A DNA stretch of 64,000 nt from Erythrobacter sp. (GTDB lineage Bacteria > Pseudomonadota > Alphaproteobacteria > Sphingomonadales > Sphingomonadaceae), in contig JAILWQ010000001.1 of assembly GCA_025698865.1 (NCBI GenBank), positions 62,001-126,000 of the forward strand. The letters run 5' to 3'. This document shows, one piece after another, positions 45,379 to 56,737 of this stretch. Within the stretch, counting starts at the first letter, position 1; every line of letters begins with the position of its first letter. The position numbers and the translations under genes are program-made. The notes beneath the pieces are model-generated. The model ran no database searches. It saw nothing but the letters and a program-made list of their open reading frames with translations, and was not told the origin of the DNA.

Positions 45379-46089
45379 ATGACGAACATCCTCCTCACCG
45401 GATCGAGCCGCGGCATCGGCGCGGCGGCCAAGGCGGCGCTGGAAACCCGCGGCGCGAAGGTCGTCGGCCAGGCGACCACCAGCGACACGATCGACACCGT
45501 GCCCGCGGATTTCTCCGAACCCTTCGAGGCCGGCGAGCTGTGGGAAGCCGCGCTCGCCCGTGCCGGCGGGACGATCGACGTGCTGGTCAACAATGCCGGC
45601 CTGTTCCTCGCCAATCCGATCGACGTCTCGGACATGCAGTGGCTCGATGCCTGGGAGGAAACGCTCCGGATCAATCTCACCTCGGCCGCGCAGCTCTCGC
45701 GCTTCGCCGTGCGCCACTGGCAGGAACGCAGCTGTCCGGGCCGGATCGTCCATGTCGCGAGCCGGGCGGGCCATCGCGGGGACAGCCCCGAGCACTGGCA
45801 CTACGCCGCGAGCAAGGGCGGAATGCTGGCGCTGCACAAGACGATCGCGCGCGGCTATGCGCGTGACAACATTCTCAGCTTCGCGATCACGCCCGGCTTC
45901 ACCGACACGGCGATGGCCGGCGATTATCTCGAGAGCCGCGGAGGCCCCGGCCTGCTCGCCGACATACCGCTGGGCCGCGTGGCCCGGCCCGAGGAAATCG
46001 CCGCGATGATCGAATGGTGCGCGCTCGATGCGCCGCCCAGCATGACCGGCGCCACGCTCGACGCCAACGGGGCGAGCTATGTCCGCTGA
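45379..46089 (+). CDS. Short-chain dehydrogenase/reductase
   Basis: This 236-aa SDR has cofactor motif TGSSRGIGAAA, NNAG and catalytic Ser/Tyr/Lys in VASRAGHR and YAASKGG. It includes IPLGRVARPEEIAAMIEW near the end. The Tyr-x3-Lys motif is intact, so it should be active, but the substrate cannot be told. ATG 45379 begins the beta strand of the Rossmann fold; the in-frame reading to 45250 is spacer. It diverges from sdhC and is 36 bases before prmA, so it may be co-transcribed with it. Confidence 0.9.
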   Translation: MTNILLTGSSRGIGAAAKAALETRGAKVVGQATTSDTIDTVPADFSEPFEAGELWEAALARAGGTIDVLVNNAGLFLANPIDVSDMQWLDAWEETLRINLTSAAQLSRFAVRHWQERSCPGRIVHVASRAGHRGDSPEHWHYAASKGGMLALHKTIARGYARDNILSFAITPGFTDTAMAGDYLESRGGPGLLADIPLGRVARPEEIAAMIEWCALDAPPSMTGATLDANGASYVR

Positions 46090-46125
46090 CCGCGCCCTCC
46101 CCCTCCCCCGGAACTGAAACGAACC

Positions 46126-47028
46126 ATGCCCGACTGGAAAATGAGCGCGGAAATGCCCCGCGAAACCGCCGAGGCCGCCCTGCTGGCACAGGAGCTCGCG
46201 CCCGAATGGGACCCCGAGCTTGTCGTTTCGGCCTGCGAGTTCGACCCCGAGCGACCGGATGAGTGGCTGTTCGAGGCCTGGCTGCCGCGCGAGCCGGACA
46301 TGGAGGACCGGGCGGCGATCGAGGCATTGTTTGTGGGATCACCGCCGCAGTTCCGTACCGAGAAGCTCCCCGACAGCGACTGGGTCGTCGAAAGCCAGAT
46401 GCGCGTCCAGCCGATCCGCGCTGGCCGGTTCCATGTCCGCACCCCGGACTACTCGAAAGCACCGGAGCTGGTCGACTTCGTCATTCCTGCGAGCCAGGCC
46501 TTCGGCACCGGCCACCACGAGACCACCGCAGGTTGCCTCGCCATGCTCGACCTGATGCGGCGCGAGGGCGTGGTGGCGCGGAACATCGCCGACATCGGGA
46601 CCGGCACCGGCCTGCTCGCCTTTGCCGCCATGCATCTCTGGCCCGGCGCCCACGCGACCGCGTCCGACAACGATCCGGTCTGTCTCCCGGTGGTGGAGGA
46701 GAACGCCCGTCTGAACGACGTGCCGCTCGGCGGACGACGCGGCGAGCTGGCGATGATCATCGCCGAGGGGATGGATCACCCGCTTCTTGAGGCCCGCGCG
46801 CCCTTCGACCTCCTGATCGCCAACATCCTCGCGCGCCCGCTGATCGATCTGGCGCGCGACTTCGCCGACGCCGTCGCGCCGGGGGGCCATGTGGTCCTGT
46901 CCGGCCTTTTGGAAACGCAGGAGCCCGACGTGCGCCGCGCCTATCGCCGGGCGGGCTTCCGCCTCGCGAGACGCCATGTGCGCGGCGACTGGTCGATCCT
47001 CTGGCTGCGCAAGCGGCACCGGGGGTGA
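46126..47028 (+). CDS. prmA: Ribosomal protein L11 methyltransferase
   Basis: This 300-aa SAM-dependent enzyme trimethylates ribosomal protein L11. The catalytic domain has PASQAFGTGHHETTAGCL, DIGTGTGLLAFAA (SAM motif), ASDNDPVCLPVVEENAR and DLLIANILARPLIDLA, all typical of PrmA. An N-terminal L11-recognition part precedes it. It is followed without gap by the DUF2459 gene (stop TGA 47026-47028 overlaps its ATG). Confidence 0.95.
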   Translation: MPDWKMSAEMPRETAEAALLAQELAPEWDPELVVSACEFDPERPDEWLFEAWLPREPDMEDRAAIEALFVGSPPQFRTEKLPDSDWVVESQMRVQPIRAGRFHVRTPDYSKAPELVDFVIPASQAFGTGHHETTAGCLAMLDLMRREGVVARNIADIGTGTGLLAFAAMHLWPGAHATASDNDPVCLPVVEENARLNDVPLGGRRGELAMIIAEGMDHPLLEARAPFDLLIANILARPLIDLARDFADAVAPGGHVVLSGLLETQEPDVRRAYRRAGFRLARRHVRGDWSILWLRKRHRG

Positions 47029-47729
47029 TGCGCGCGCGGCGATGGGTGCTGGGCGCCCTCGCCATTCCCGTCGCGCTCGTCCTGACAACGCTGCTGGCCG
47101 GCTGGATCGGCTCGGCCATTCCGCGCAATGCCGGATGGCGCGAACCGCCCGACGGTGACCCTGCGGCGGTCGAGATCATGGTGACGACCAACGGCATCCA
47201 CACCGAACTGGTCTTGCCCGCCGACACCACCATCAAGGACTGGCGGACGACCTTCCCCGTCATCGAGGCGCAACAGCGGGGCGGGCAATCTCCGACGCAT
47301 GTCGCGATCGGCTATGGCGAGAAGGAGGTCTTTCTCGATACCCCGACCTGGGCCGATCTCGATCCCTCGACCGCGCTCCGGATTGCATGGAGAGGCGGAG
47401 ACGCGCTGCTGCGCGTCGGCTATCGCGCGCGGCCGGCTCCGGACCAATGGCACCGCCCGTTGCGCCTGCGCCGGGAGGAGTATCGAAACCTCGTCGCGCA
47501 TGTCGAGGCCGCGCCTCCCCCACTGAACAGAGGAGAGGTACGCAGGACCTATCGGGAAGGCCCGCCCGGACAAACCTATTACGAAGCGGCGGGCCGATAC
47601 ACGCTGGCCCATTCTTCGAACCAGTGGACCGCCGACACGCTGGCCGCGGCCGGGGTGACGATCGGCCTGTGGACGCCTTTCTCCGGCGGGGTCATGAAGT
47701 GGATCGCGACGCCCGAAACCGGCTCGTGA
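47028..47729 (+). CDS. DUF2459 (TIGR02117) family protein, single-pass membrane
   Basis: This 233-aa protein has an N-terminal basic stretch and one membrane helix (VLGALAIPVALVLTTLLAGWIG), with the rest periplasmic. The family marker NGIHTELVLPAD, GYGEKEVFLDTPTWADLD and HSSNQWTADTLAAAG are present, the last with conserved Cys replaced by Thr (family often NTW). The function is unknown. ATG 47028 is preferred to GTG 47025; both overlap the prmA stop. It is convergent with ligA after a 9-base gap. Confidence 0.88.
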   Translation: MRARRWVLGALAIPVALVLTTLLAGWIGSAIPRNAGWREPPDGDPAAVEIMVTTNGIHTELVLPADTTIKDWRTTFPVIEAQQRGGQSPTHVAIGYGEKEVFLDTPTWADLDPSTALRIAWRGGDALLRVGYRARPAPDQWHRPLRLRREEYRNLVAHVEAAPPPLNRGEVRRTYREGPPGQTYYEAAGRYTLAHSSNQWTADTLAAAGVTIGLWTPFSGGVMKWIATPETGS

Positions 47730-47738
47730 ACCCCGAAG

Positions 47739-51460
<3,722 letters not shown>

Positions 51461-51521
51461 CGGGGCCGTTTAAATCACCGCGCCGCGCGCGTCACCTCCG
51501 GCGGAGGGCTTTTTCGATCGG

Positions 51522-52322
51522 TCAGCTCACCGTCACGCCCGCGGCGTGGCGTTCGACCAGATCGTATGCCTTGTCGTACCACTCGCTGCCCGGATAGTTC
51601 GCGCCGAGCACGGCGGCGTATTTCTGCGCTTCCGTCGGCACGCCGAGGGCAAGGCTGCTCTCTGTCAGGCGATACAGCGCCTCGGCGGTGTGGCTGGTGG
51701 TCTGGAAATTGTCGATCACGTTCTGGAACCGGATCTGCGCCGCGATCCAGCGCCCGCTGCGTTGGTAGAAACGGCCGATCTCCATTTCCTTGCCGGCGAG
51801 ATGATCCTGTACCAGGTCGATCTTGAGGCGCGCATCGGTCGCATATTCCGTCGCGGGGAAGCGGCGCTCGACCTCGCGCAGGGAGGCCAGAGCCTGCTCG
51901 GTGATCTTCTGGTCGCGCTGAACGTCGCTGATCTGCTCGTAATAGCTGAGCGCGATCAGGTAATAGGCGTAGGGCGCGTCCTTGTTGCCGGGGTGGATCG
52001 AGAGGAACCGCTGGGCCGAAGCGATCGCCTTGTTGTAATCCTGCGCCACGTAATAGCTGAACGCGCTCATCAGCTGGGCACGGCGGGCCCAGGGCGAATA
52101 GGGATGCTGGCGTTCCACCTCGTCGAACAGGGCGGCGGCGAGCAGAGTGTCGCCCGCGTCCATCCGCGCCTTCGCCTCGCCATAGAGCGATTCGACATCG
52201 CGCGCGACATAGGCGGTGTCCGAGGGCCTGCTTCCCGCACCGCCGCCGCAGGCAGCGAGAGCAAGAGTTGCGGAAGCAAGAACGGCGGCGCGGCTGATGC
52301 GCGAAACGGCGGAAGCGGTCAT
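51522..52322 (-). CDS. bamD: Outer membrane assembly lipoprotein BamD
   Basis: This 266-aa outer-membrane lipoprotein of the BAM complex folds beta-barrel proteins together with BamA. It has signal and lipobox TLALAAC (Cys25), followed by TPR units: YGEAKARMDAGDTLLAAALFDEVERQHPYSPWARRAQ, PGNKDAPYAYYLIALSYYEQ and ERRFPATEYATDARLK. ATG 52322 gives the shortest proper signal peptide; the frame to 52358 lacks support. recN and ligA follow on the same strand. Confidence 0.95.
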   Translation of the reverse strand: MTASAVSRISRAAVLASATLALAACGGGAGSRPSDTAYVARDVESLYGEAKARMDAGDTLLAAALFDEVERQHPYSPWARRAQLMSAFSYYVAQDYNKAIASAQRFLSIHPGNKDAPYAYYLIALSYYEQISDVQRDQKITEQALASLREVERRFPATEYATDARLKIDLVQDHLAGKEMEIGRFYQRSGRWIAAQIRFQNVIDNFQTTSHTAEALYRLTESSLALGVPTEAQKYAAVLGANYPGSEWYDKAYDLVERHAAGVTVS

Positions 52323-52403
52323 GACCGCGCCTATAGACCCGGCGCGGGTGAACGCCAAGTGAAAGGGCGCCGTCCGCCTGTGTGCCGCGCCGATACTCTT
52401 GCC

Positions 52404-52754
52404 CTACCGGATCGGGCTGTCGGCGGCGATCTGCGGATCGAAGACCTGTTGCGGCACTTCGACGTCGACCGGTTGCGGTTCGTAAACCGGCAAGGCGCCA
52501 GACGCCGCGGGCAGAGGAGAGGCGCCGGAAAATGGCGGCAGATCGCTGCCAGCCTCCAGGACATCGCTCGCCCCCGGCTGCGGCATGGAAGTCCCCGCGC
52601 CGGATGGCGGGATCGCGACGCGCACCACCGATCCCTCGACAGGCGCAGGCGCGCCGCCTTCCGCGATCCGGTCGACCGCCCCGTCGTCGCGCAGGACCGC
52701 CGCGACCATCAGGAGCACGCCGAGGCAGATCGCTATCGTCAGTTTCAGGTTCAT
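52404..52754 (-). CDS. Hypothetical membrane or secreted protein beside the Tad locus
   Basis: This 116-aa protein begins with a hydrophobic helix (LKLTIAICLGVLLMVAAVL) that could be an anchor or uncleaved signal. The rest is Pro/Ala/Ser rich (GAPAPVEGSVVRVAIPPSGAG, FSGASPLPAASGALPVYEP) and probably disordered in the periplasm. The gene lies 21 bases downstream of the TadE-like pseudopilin on the same strand, so it is likely part of the locus. RcpB/CpaB proteins start somewhat similarly but are longer, so I make no assignment. Confidence 0.6.
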   Translation of the reverse strand: MNLKLTIAICLGVLLMVAAVLRDDGAVDRIAEGGAPAPVEGSVVRVAIPPSGAGTSMPQPGASDVLEAGSDLPPFSGASPLPAASGALPVYEPQPVDVEVPQQVFDPQIAADSPIR

Positions 52755-52775
52755 GGCGCGGGCGTTCCTTGCGCG

Positions 52776-53423
52776 TCAGCAGGATTTGACTGGAAGGTGC
52801 TGGGTGTTGGTGGGGTTCTGGTTCGTCCGTTCGCGGACGTTGAACGCAGTCTCGTATCGCAGCGTCATGCCATCCTTCATGATGCTGGGCAGCAGCGTCG
52901 GAACATAGCGATAGGTGACTTCCACGAACATCACGGCCGTCCCCTCGGCCGCCTTGATCTGCTTGCCGGCGGGCCCCATCCCCGCTGCGAGGCGATTGTT
53001 GGTGCGGCCGGTGTCCTGAGGGCCGTAGGCCGGTTCGACATCCATCGCGCCGTGGCACCGCTGCCAGTTGATCATCTGGCCCGCCTTGTTGCCCGAAAGG
53101 CCGTTGGGCTGAAGCGATGACAGGACGATCCGTCCCTGCTCGGCGAAGTCTATCCCGGATCCGACCTGGTCCGCGCCGGCGAAGACCTCGTAGATGTCCG
53201 CCTCGTCGATCACCTCGCGCGCGCGCCCGGCATTGTCGGCGACCGTGATGGCGATCTGGTTCACGCGCATATGGGCCATCACCAGATTGATGACTTCCAG
53301 ACCGCCGAACAGCAGGGCGACGAAGATCGGCAGGGAGAAGGCGAACTCCACCATCGCGATTCCCCGGTCGGCGCGGGCGATCCCGCGCAGCTTTCGCCAT
53401 ATGCGGTCTGCGAACTCGGCCAT
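52776..53423 (-). CDS. TadE-family pseudopilin
   Basis: This 215-aa minor pilin-like protein has an N-terminal basic stretch, GIAMVEFAFSLPIFVALLFGGLEVINLVM (the TadE-type helix with conserved Glu at the processing site) and a periplasmic domain with Cys in RCHGAMD and a Cys-ended tail (LPVKSC). Such proteins are part of Flp/Tad secretion-pilus machines. ATG 53423 overlaps the stop of the preceding TadE gene by one base (TGATG). The longer frame to 53798 runs antisense to good sequence and is rejected. The ATPase and secretin genes of a Tad system are not in the window. Confidence 0.85.
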   Translation of the reverse strand: MAEFADRIWRKLRGIARADRGIAMVEFAFSLPIFVALLFGGLEVINLVMAHMRVNQIAITVADNAGRAREVIDEADIYEVFAGADQVGSGIDFAEQGRIVLSSLQPNGLSGNKAGQMINWQRCHGAMDVEPAYGPQDTGRTNNRLAAGMGPAGKQIKAAEGTAVMFVEVTYRYVPTLLPSIMKDGMTLRYETAFNVRERTNQNPTNTQHLPVKSC

Positions 53424-54028
53424 CACACGCACACCGTAGGCGGCCGCCGCTGCGCGGCGTAGGGCTGGTTGCGCAGGGCTGTGGTGGCGACGATCGCGTA
53501 TTCGGGCGACGCCTCGATCAGGCGATGGATCGGGAAGAGGCGCGGCATCCGGGCCGTCACCTTGTAGAACGACACGTCGTCCGCACCGCCCACGCCGGTC
53601 CGCCCCGCGCTGAGGTCGAATTTCCCGTTCTCGTTGAGATCGACGAAGCAGTCGCCGGGATCGTAGGCGCCATTGCCGTTGTGGTCGGTGGTCAGGCGCT
53701 CGCTGCGGCCGATCGTCGAGAAATCGTAGAAGTTCTTGATCTCCACGTCGTAACGCGCGTTGCGCGCCAGCACGTCCGAGCGCTTTTCGATGGCGCATTT
53801 GATCCGCAGCTCGACCGTCGCGCCGTTGCAGCCGAGTTCGGGGGCTTCGAGCGATCCGGTGCGCGAGACGTCGTTAAGCGCGCCTTGGAGCACCGAGCGC
53901 AGATAGGCCTGATAGCCGAGGTCCATGCCGCCCACGAGGAACATGATCAGCGGCAGCAGGACGAAGGCGAATTCGGGAAGCGCCGCGCCCCGCTCGTCGC
54001 GCCCGAGCCTGTGGAAAACGCCCGTCAT
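53423..54028 (-). CDS. TadE-family pseudopilin with calcium-loop-like motifs
   Basis: This 201-aa protein has the TadE helix ERGAALPEFAFVLLPLIMFLVGG near residues 12-34 and a periplasmic domain. In the middle it carries DHNGNGAYD (115-123) and DLNENGKFD (130-138), which look like DxNxxGxxD calcium-binding loops of the dockerin/thrombospondin type 3 kind. Two Cys pairs may form disulphides. It overlaps the TadG-like gene upstream (ATG/TGA) and the next TadE gene by one base, so the three are read together. Confidence 0.85.
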   Translation of the reverse strand: MTGVFHRLGRDERGAALPEFAFVLLPLIMFLVGGMDLGYQAYLRSVLQGALNDVSRTGSLEAPELGCNGATVELRIKCAIEKRSDVLARNARYDVEIKNFYDFSTIGRSERLTTDHNGNGAYDPGDCFVDLNENGKFDLSAGRTGVGGADDVSFYKVTARMPRLFPIHRLIEASPEYAIVATTALRNQPYAAQRRPPTVCV

Positions 54029-55731
54029 TGCGTCAGCCTCAGCGCGCCGATCTTGTTTCCGATCGCCCGGAACTTCGCGATCAGGGCATCGCGGTTGGTG
54101 GCGGTATCGGCCTGGCCCGGATTGGTCGCGCAATTGATGAGGTTGGAACTGAGCGAGGTATCGAACCCGATGACCCACACCGAGGCGCCGAGATTCTTGG
54201 TGGCGTTGCAGGCCATCCGGAAACGCTGCTCGTGCCGTTTCAGCAGCGCGGCGGTGACGCTGTTGTTCTGGTCGTCGGACGAGCAATTGTTCGCCCCCAT
54301 CACCCGCTTGTCGTTCCGCTCGACGCCATAAGCGCTGTAGACGTTGCAATAGGCCGTCTGCGCCCCGTCGGTCATGAAGATGACATGGCGGTTGCAGGGC
54401 ATCCCGGCATAGGTCTCGCAGGCATCGGCGAACACGCCGCCGGTCGAAGCGAAGCGCGCGCCCCAGATCATGCCGATATCATGATAGGTGCCGCCGACCG
54501 GGTTCAGCCCCTGAAGGTAGCTGTTGAGGGCCCCGCGGTCCCATTCGGCAAGGCGCCGGGCTTCGGTGGGGCAGGCCCAGTAGCCTTGTTCCGGCCTGTA
54601 CTCCTTGATCGCAAGCCTGGTATCCGTATCGCCGCCATTGTAGCTTTCCGTGGTCGAGCCTGTGCTCCGTCTGTAGACGAGGTCAGGAACCATAGGCCGC
54701 CAGCGCGATGAATTGTCGCTTGGAATAAGATTGATGTTGAGATCTTTGGCGCCAGAGGGAATGGTCAGGCTCGTCCCTCCATCGATAGAGGTTGTGGTAT
54801 CGCGCTCTTCTATACAGCCATTCCATTGGGCAGACGTGATGTTTCCATAGTAAACTGCGCCGACAAGTTGCTGGGGATTATAGCTGTTGGAATATTCAAC
54901 GACCCCCGTCGCGTCCGCCGCGAAAGTTAATTTGCCGGATGGCTTGATGTAGTCGGAAACATCGTAGTCGACATCGCGATATGTCCAGTTGTTATGACGG
55001 TACGGGGTATACCCTCTGTAAGAGAACGGTTGCGTGAAATTGGACACACGCGAGGGCACTCTGACAGTGGAGCGCAAATAGGACGGGTTCTGGGCATAGA
55101 GCAGACGCCCGACATTCACCGTGCTGGAATAGGGCACGATGCTGTAGCGCAGCCGCTGACCCTGTGCGCGCAGCTGCGCCTGGATCGGCGCCAGCTCGTC
55201 ATAGAGCGCCATCACCGCATCGCGCAGCGCCTGAATCTTGACCGATCCGCCGACCGTCTCGTTCATCGATCCCGTCACGTCGAGGACCAGCACGATGTCG
55301 GTGTTGACGAAATTGAGCGAGGCGTTGCAGCTCACCTCGACCGGCAGGGTGCGGAAGCCGAACAGGTTCATCACCGCGGTCGGGATCCGGCTGGCCGCCG
55401 TCACCCGCACCACGCCCGCCTGCGGCTTGGTGATCACCGGCGCGAAGGTTTCGGTGCCGTAGATCCCGGCGGGATAGTTGAAGGCGAAGAACTCCTTGCC
55501 CGTCTTCTCGACCTCGCTGGTGAAGCTGTCGTTGCGCATCACCCGGCGCGCCGCGAGCGAGGCGGCGTCGCAGGCGCTCTGCATCCGGCTCTTGGCCATG
55601 TAGGCGCGGCTGATGTCGACGCCGCTGCCGATCATGATGGCGAGCGGGATCATCCCCACCCCGACGATGGCAAGCACGTTGCCCGCCCTGTCGGCGAGCA
55701 GGCGGGCGATCAGACGACAAAGAAATGCCAT
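54025..55731 (-). CDS. TadG-like pilus assembly protein with von Willebrand factor A domain
   Basis: This 568-aa protein starts with the TadG N-terminal helix (GNVLAIVGVGMIPLAIMIGSGVDIS) and SACDAASLAARR. It then carries a von Willebrand A domain whose metal site DVTGSMN is at 151-157 and FMTDGAQTAYC later. The stretch encoded by about 54640-55010 (residues about 240-365; Tyr/Asn/Ser rich) has visibly lower GC than the flanks. TadG proteins are surface or secreted parts of Tad pili and adhesion. It is first in the locus; a CtrA-like site lies 76 bases upstream. Confidence 0.87.
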   Translation of the reverse strand: MAFLCRLIARLLADRAGNVLAIVGVGMIPLAIMIGSGVDISRAYMAKSRMQSACDAASLAARRVMRNDSFTSEVEKTGKEFFAFNYPAGIYGTETFAPVITKPQAGVVRVTAASRIPTAVMNLFGFRTLPVEVSCNASLNFVNTDIVLVLDVTGSMNETVGGSVKIQALRDAVMALYDELAPIQAQLRAQGQRLRYSIVPYSSTVNVGRLLYAQNPSYLRSTVRVPSRVSNFTQPFSYRGYTPYRHNNWTYRDVDYDVSDYIKPSGKLTFAADATGVVEYSNSYNPQQLVGAVYYGNITSAQWNGCIEERDTTTSIDGGTSLTIPSGAKDLNINLIPSDNSSRWRPMVPDLVYRRSTGSTTESYNGGDTDTRLAIKEYRPEQGYWACPTEARRLAEWDRGALNSYLQGLNPVGGTYHDIGMIWGARFASTGGVFADACETYAGMPCNRHVIFMTDGAQTAYCNVYSAYGVERNDKRVMGANNCSSDDQNNSVTAALLKRHEQRFRMACNATKNLGASVWVIGFDTSLSSNLINCATNPGQADTATNRDALIAKFRAIGNKIGALRLTQ

Positions 55732-55806
55732 CGATGAAAAGCTTCCCTTCCGAGGCTGTCCGGCATCGATTCCGCCGCCTCGCCCCCGGTTCCTATCGCG
55801 GCGGGG

Positions 55807-55821
55807 TTAAGAGAATCTTGA
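55807..55821 (-). promoter_or_regulatory. CtrA-like binding site upstream of the TadG/TadE operon
   Basis: TTAA-GAGAATC-TTGA matches the CtrA consensus TTAA-N7-TTAA at 7 of 8 positions. It lies 76 bases upstream of the tadG start and 70 bases before the divergent HTH gene. CtrA controls pilus and flagellar genes in several alphaproteobacteria, so the location makes sense, but a single site with one mismatch is weak evidence. Confidence 0.45.
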
Positions 55822-55890
55822 GGCTGATCTTTCCTACAGGCCCCCTCCTGTGCTCCATCCTGTCCGGTTTGCCCCGAAGGAGACTGGACG

Positions 55891-56721
55891 ATGACCCGCC
55901 GCAAGGACCCCACCGAAATCCGCACCCCCGTCGCGCCGAGCGACCTGCCCACATTCGACCCGGTGCCCCGCAAGCCCCGCCACGACGGCTGGACGCCCGA
56001 GCGCCAGCGCGCCTTCATCGGGGCGCTGGCCGACACCGGCAGCGTCAGCCGCGCCTGCCGCTACGTCAACATGAGCGCCGTGGGGGCCTATTACCTGCGC
56101 CGCCGGCCCGGCTCGGAAGGCTTCCGCCGTGCATGGGAGGCAGCGCTCGACCTCGGGGTGCAGCGGCTGAAGGACGTCGCCTACGAGCGTGCGATCGACG
56201 GGCAGCTCGTGCCGGTCTTCGTCGCCGGCAAGCTCAAGGGCTTCCGCCGCGTACGCAACGACCGGCTGCTGATGTTCTGCCTCCGCATGAACATGCGCGG
56301 AGAGGACGGCAGGCGCCTCGCCGCCAGCTATTTCGACCCCGGCGCGGACCGGTTGTCAGGCAATCCCGCGAGCATCCTGTCCCCGGGTAGCGGGGCGACA
56401 GGACAATCCTATACCGTGCCCGCCCTCTCCCGCGCGGAGAAGGACGACATGAACGCCGCGATCGTGGAGCATTTCGACCCCGTCGACATGACCCTGTCCG
56501 AGATCGAGGCGATGCAGGAAATGCTCGCCGAGACCGCCCGCCGCAAGCGCGCCGAGGAAGACGGCCCGCCCGACCACGACACCGGCCCCGCCTTCATGCA
56601 GCTCACCAGCAGCGACTGGAAGGAAGCGGGCACCCTCGAGGGGCTGGAGCAGGTGGAGGACGAACTCGAACAATGGAACGAGGACGAGGATCACTGGCAA
56701 ACGCTGGGGGAAGAGGAGTAG
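55891..56721 (+). CDS. Helix-turn-helix protein of unknown function (terminase small subunit-like N-terminus)
   Basis: This 276-aa acidic protein has a polar Pro-rich leader and then GWTPERQRAFIGALADTGSVSRACRYVNMSAVGAYYLRRRP. That segment is a clear helix-turn-helix resembling phage terminase small subunits and similar DNA-binding proteins. The middle (LGVQRLKDVAYERAIDG) is conserved-looking. The C-terminal third is Glu/Asp rich (EEDGPPDHD, QVEDELEQWNEDEDHW). No neighbouring phage genes are present, so it is likely a resident regulator. GGAG precedes the ATG. It stops 16 bases before the convergent HerA-like stop. Confidence 0.72.
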   Translation: MTRRKDPTEIRTPVAPSDLPTFDPVPRKPRHDGWTPERQRAFIGALADTGSVSRACRYVNMSAVGAYYLRRRPGSEGFRRAWEAALDLGVQRLKDVAYERAIDGQLVPVFVAGKLKGFRRVRNDRLLMFCLRMNMRGEDGRRLAASYFDPGADRLSGNPASILSPGSGATGQSYTVPALSRAEKDDMNAAIVEHFDPVDMTLSEIEAMQEMLAETARRKRAEEDGPPDHDTGPAFMQLTSSDWKEAGTLEGLEQVEDELEQWNEDEDHWQTLGEEE

Positions 56722-56737
56722 CGCATGAGGTTACGCA

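Noticed and set aside
51461..51521. Possible LexA box before recN
   Set aside because: I looked for GTTC-N7-GTTC on both strands in the spacer and saw none.
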